A DNA stretch of 28,903 nucleotides, from positions 1 through 28,903 of the forward strand of contig CALCRR010000113.1 in NCBI GenBank assembly GCA_937894495.1, in the 5' to 3' direction. The notes below the pieces were generated by a model. The model saw only the letters and a program-made list of their open reading frames with translations. It searched no databases and was not told the origin of the DNA. This stretch comes from an uncultured Ruminococcus sp. (lineage in GTDB: Bacteria; Bacillota; Clostridia; Oscillospirales; Ruminococcaceae). This document shows, piece by piece, positions 28,711 to 28,903 of the stretch (its first letter is position 1; the number at the start of each line of letters is the position of its first letter). A program made the position numbers and the translations under genes.

Positions 28711-28903
28711 ATGTCTTATGATACGATGGTTGAACAAATAAAACATGTGCCTCAAGAATGTCTTGTTGATATAGAAAACTATATTCAGTTTGTTTTATAT
28801 CGCTATAATCAGACTGTAAAATCTAAACAGACTTCTAATCTTTCAAAGTATTTTGGTTCTGTAAATTTCAAAAAAGATGGCCTTTCCATTCAAAAGGAAA
28901 TGA
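28711..28903 (+). CDS. VapB/DUF2281-like antitoxin (runs off right edge)
   Basis: GGAGGATTTT precedes ATG 28711. The 64 visible residues open MSYDTMVEQIKHVPQECLVD and continue with IENYIQFVLYRYNQ, then a basic linker and KYFGSVNFKKDGLSI. This pattern (a helical N-terminus with IxxLPEExLxExxDFIxFLLYK-like spacing, then a G-rich toxin-binding tail) is that of DUF2281/VapB-type antitoxins, which bind their own promoter and neutralise a PIN-domain RNase encoded just downstream. The downstream part lies outside the window, so the toxin is not seen. The gene is clearly more AT-rich than its neighbours, which suits recent transfer. Confidence 0.6.
   Translation, partial: MSYDTMVEQIKHVPQECLVDIENYIQFVLYRYNQTVKSKQTSNLSKYFGSVNFKKDGLSIQKEM

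Noticed and set aside
1..28903. tRNA or rRNA genes
   Set aside because: No cloverleaf, T-loop consensus or rRNA sequence was recognised on either strand.

Overview
The window looks like chromosomal DNA from a Ruminococcus close to R. albus (Oscillospiraceae, Firmicutes). Three things point there. A protein at 20673-21842 carries every active-site residue of the characterised R. albus cellobiose 2-epimerase at the same residue number. A secreted protein ends in a type I dockerin. Ribosome-binding sites and sigma-A promoters are strong and Gram-positive in type, with frequent TTG and GTG starts.

Layout. 1-388 is the N-terminal part of an ISAs1-like transposase running off the left edge. 533-4635 (+) is a housekeeping operon: DUF6106-like membrane protein, acpS, a DUF4846 protein and the NAD(P)HX repair enzyme Nnr, then a lipoprotein. 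4690-9868 (-) holds a cell-surface protein with a Ser/Gly-rich stalk, a COG2426 membrane protein, a membrane-anchored helical-repeat protein, rlmH, a WalJ/YycJ-type metallo-hydrolase, and the Gx-transporter/NusG-domain-II pair. murA (+) follows behind a structured leader. Then on the minus strand come rubredoxin, a prmA/PII-like/cdd operon, and a five-gene operon encoding an ExbB-like channel, an ExbD-like stator, a second protein with an ExbD-like outer domain, a patatin-like lipase and a metallophosphoesterase. Next are a secreted CAP-dockerin protein and a cellobiose 2-epimerase/PHP-hydrolase pair.

21929-25760 is an accessory region. It has tiny minus-strand ORFs with strong Shine-Dalgarno sites, two plus-strand transcription units that look like structured small RNAs with their own promoters and terminators, a cotJAB operon whose cotJC is cut to 37 codons, and a small minus-strand module built around an HUH-type Rep protein. 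This module ends against a surface-protein gene that has lost its start and signal peptide.

The most remarkable locus is 25761-28484: three tandem genes for secreted proteins sharing a beta-rich domain. The middle one (26703-27458) has a signal peptide followed directly by a near-perfect eukaryotic ubiquitin (60 of the first 70 residues identical to human ubiquitin by hand alignment). The predicted signal-peptidase site falls just before ubiquitin Met1. The conjugation tail LRLRGG is replaced by INSDGT and K48 is Glu, while the Ile44 binding patch is intact. This looks like a horizontally acquired, non-conjugatable, exported ubiquitin fused to a bacterial surface domain. The window closes with an AT-rich VapB/DUF2281-like antitoxin gene running off the right edge.
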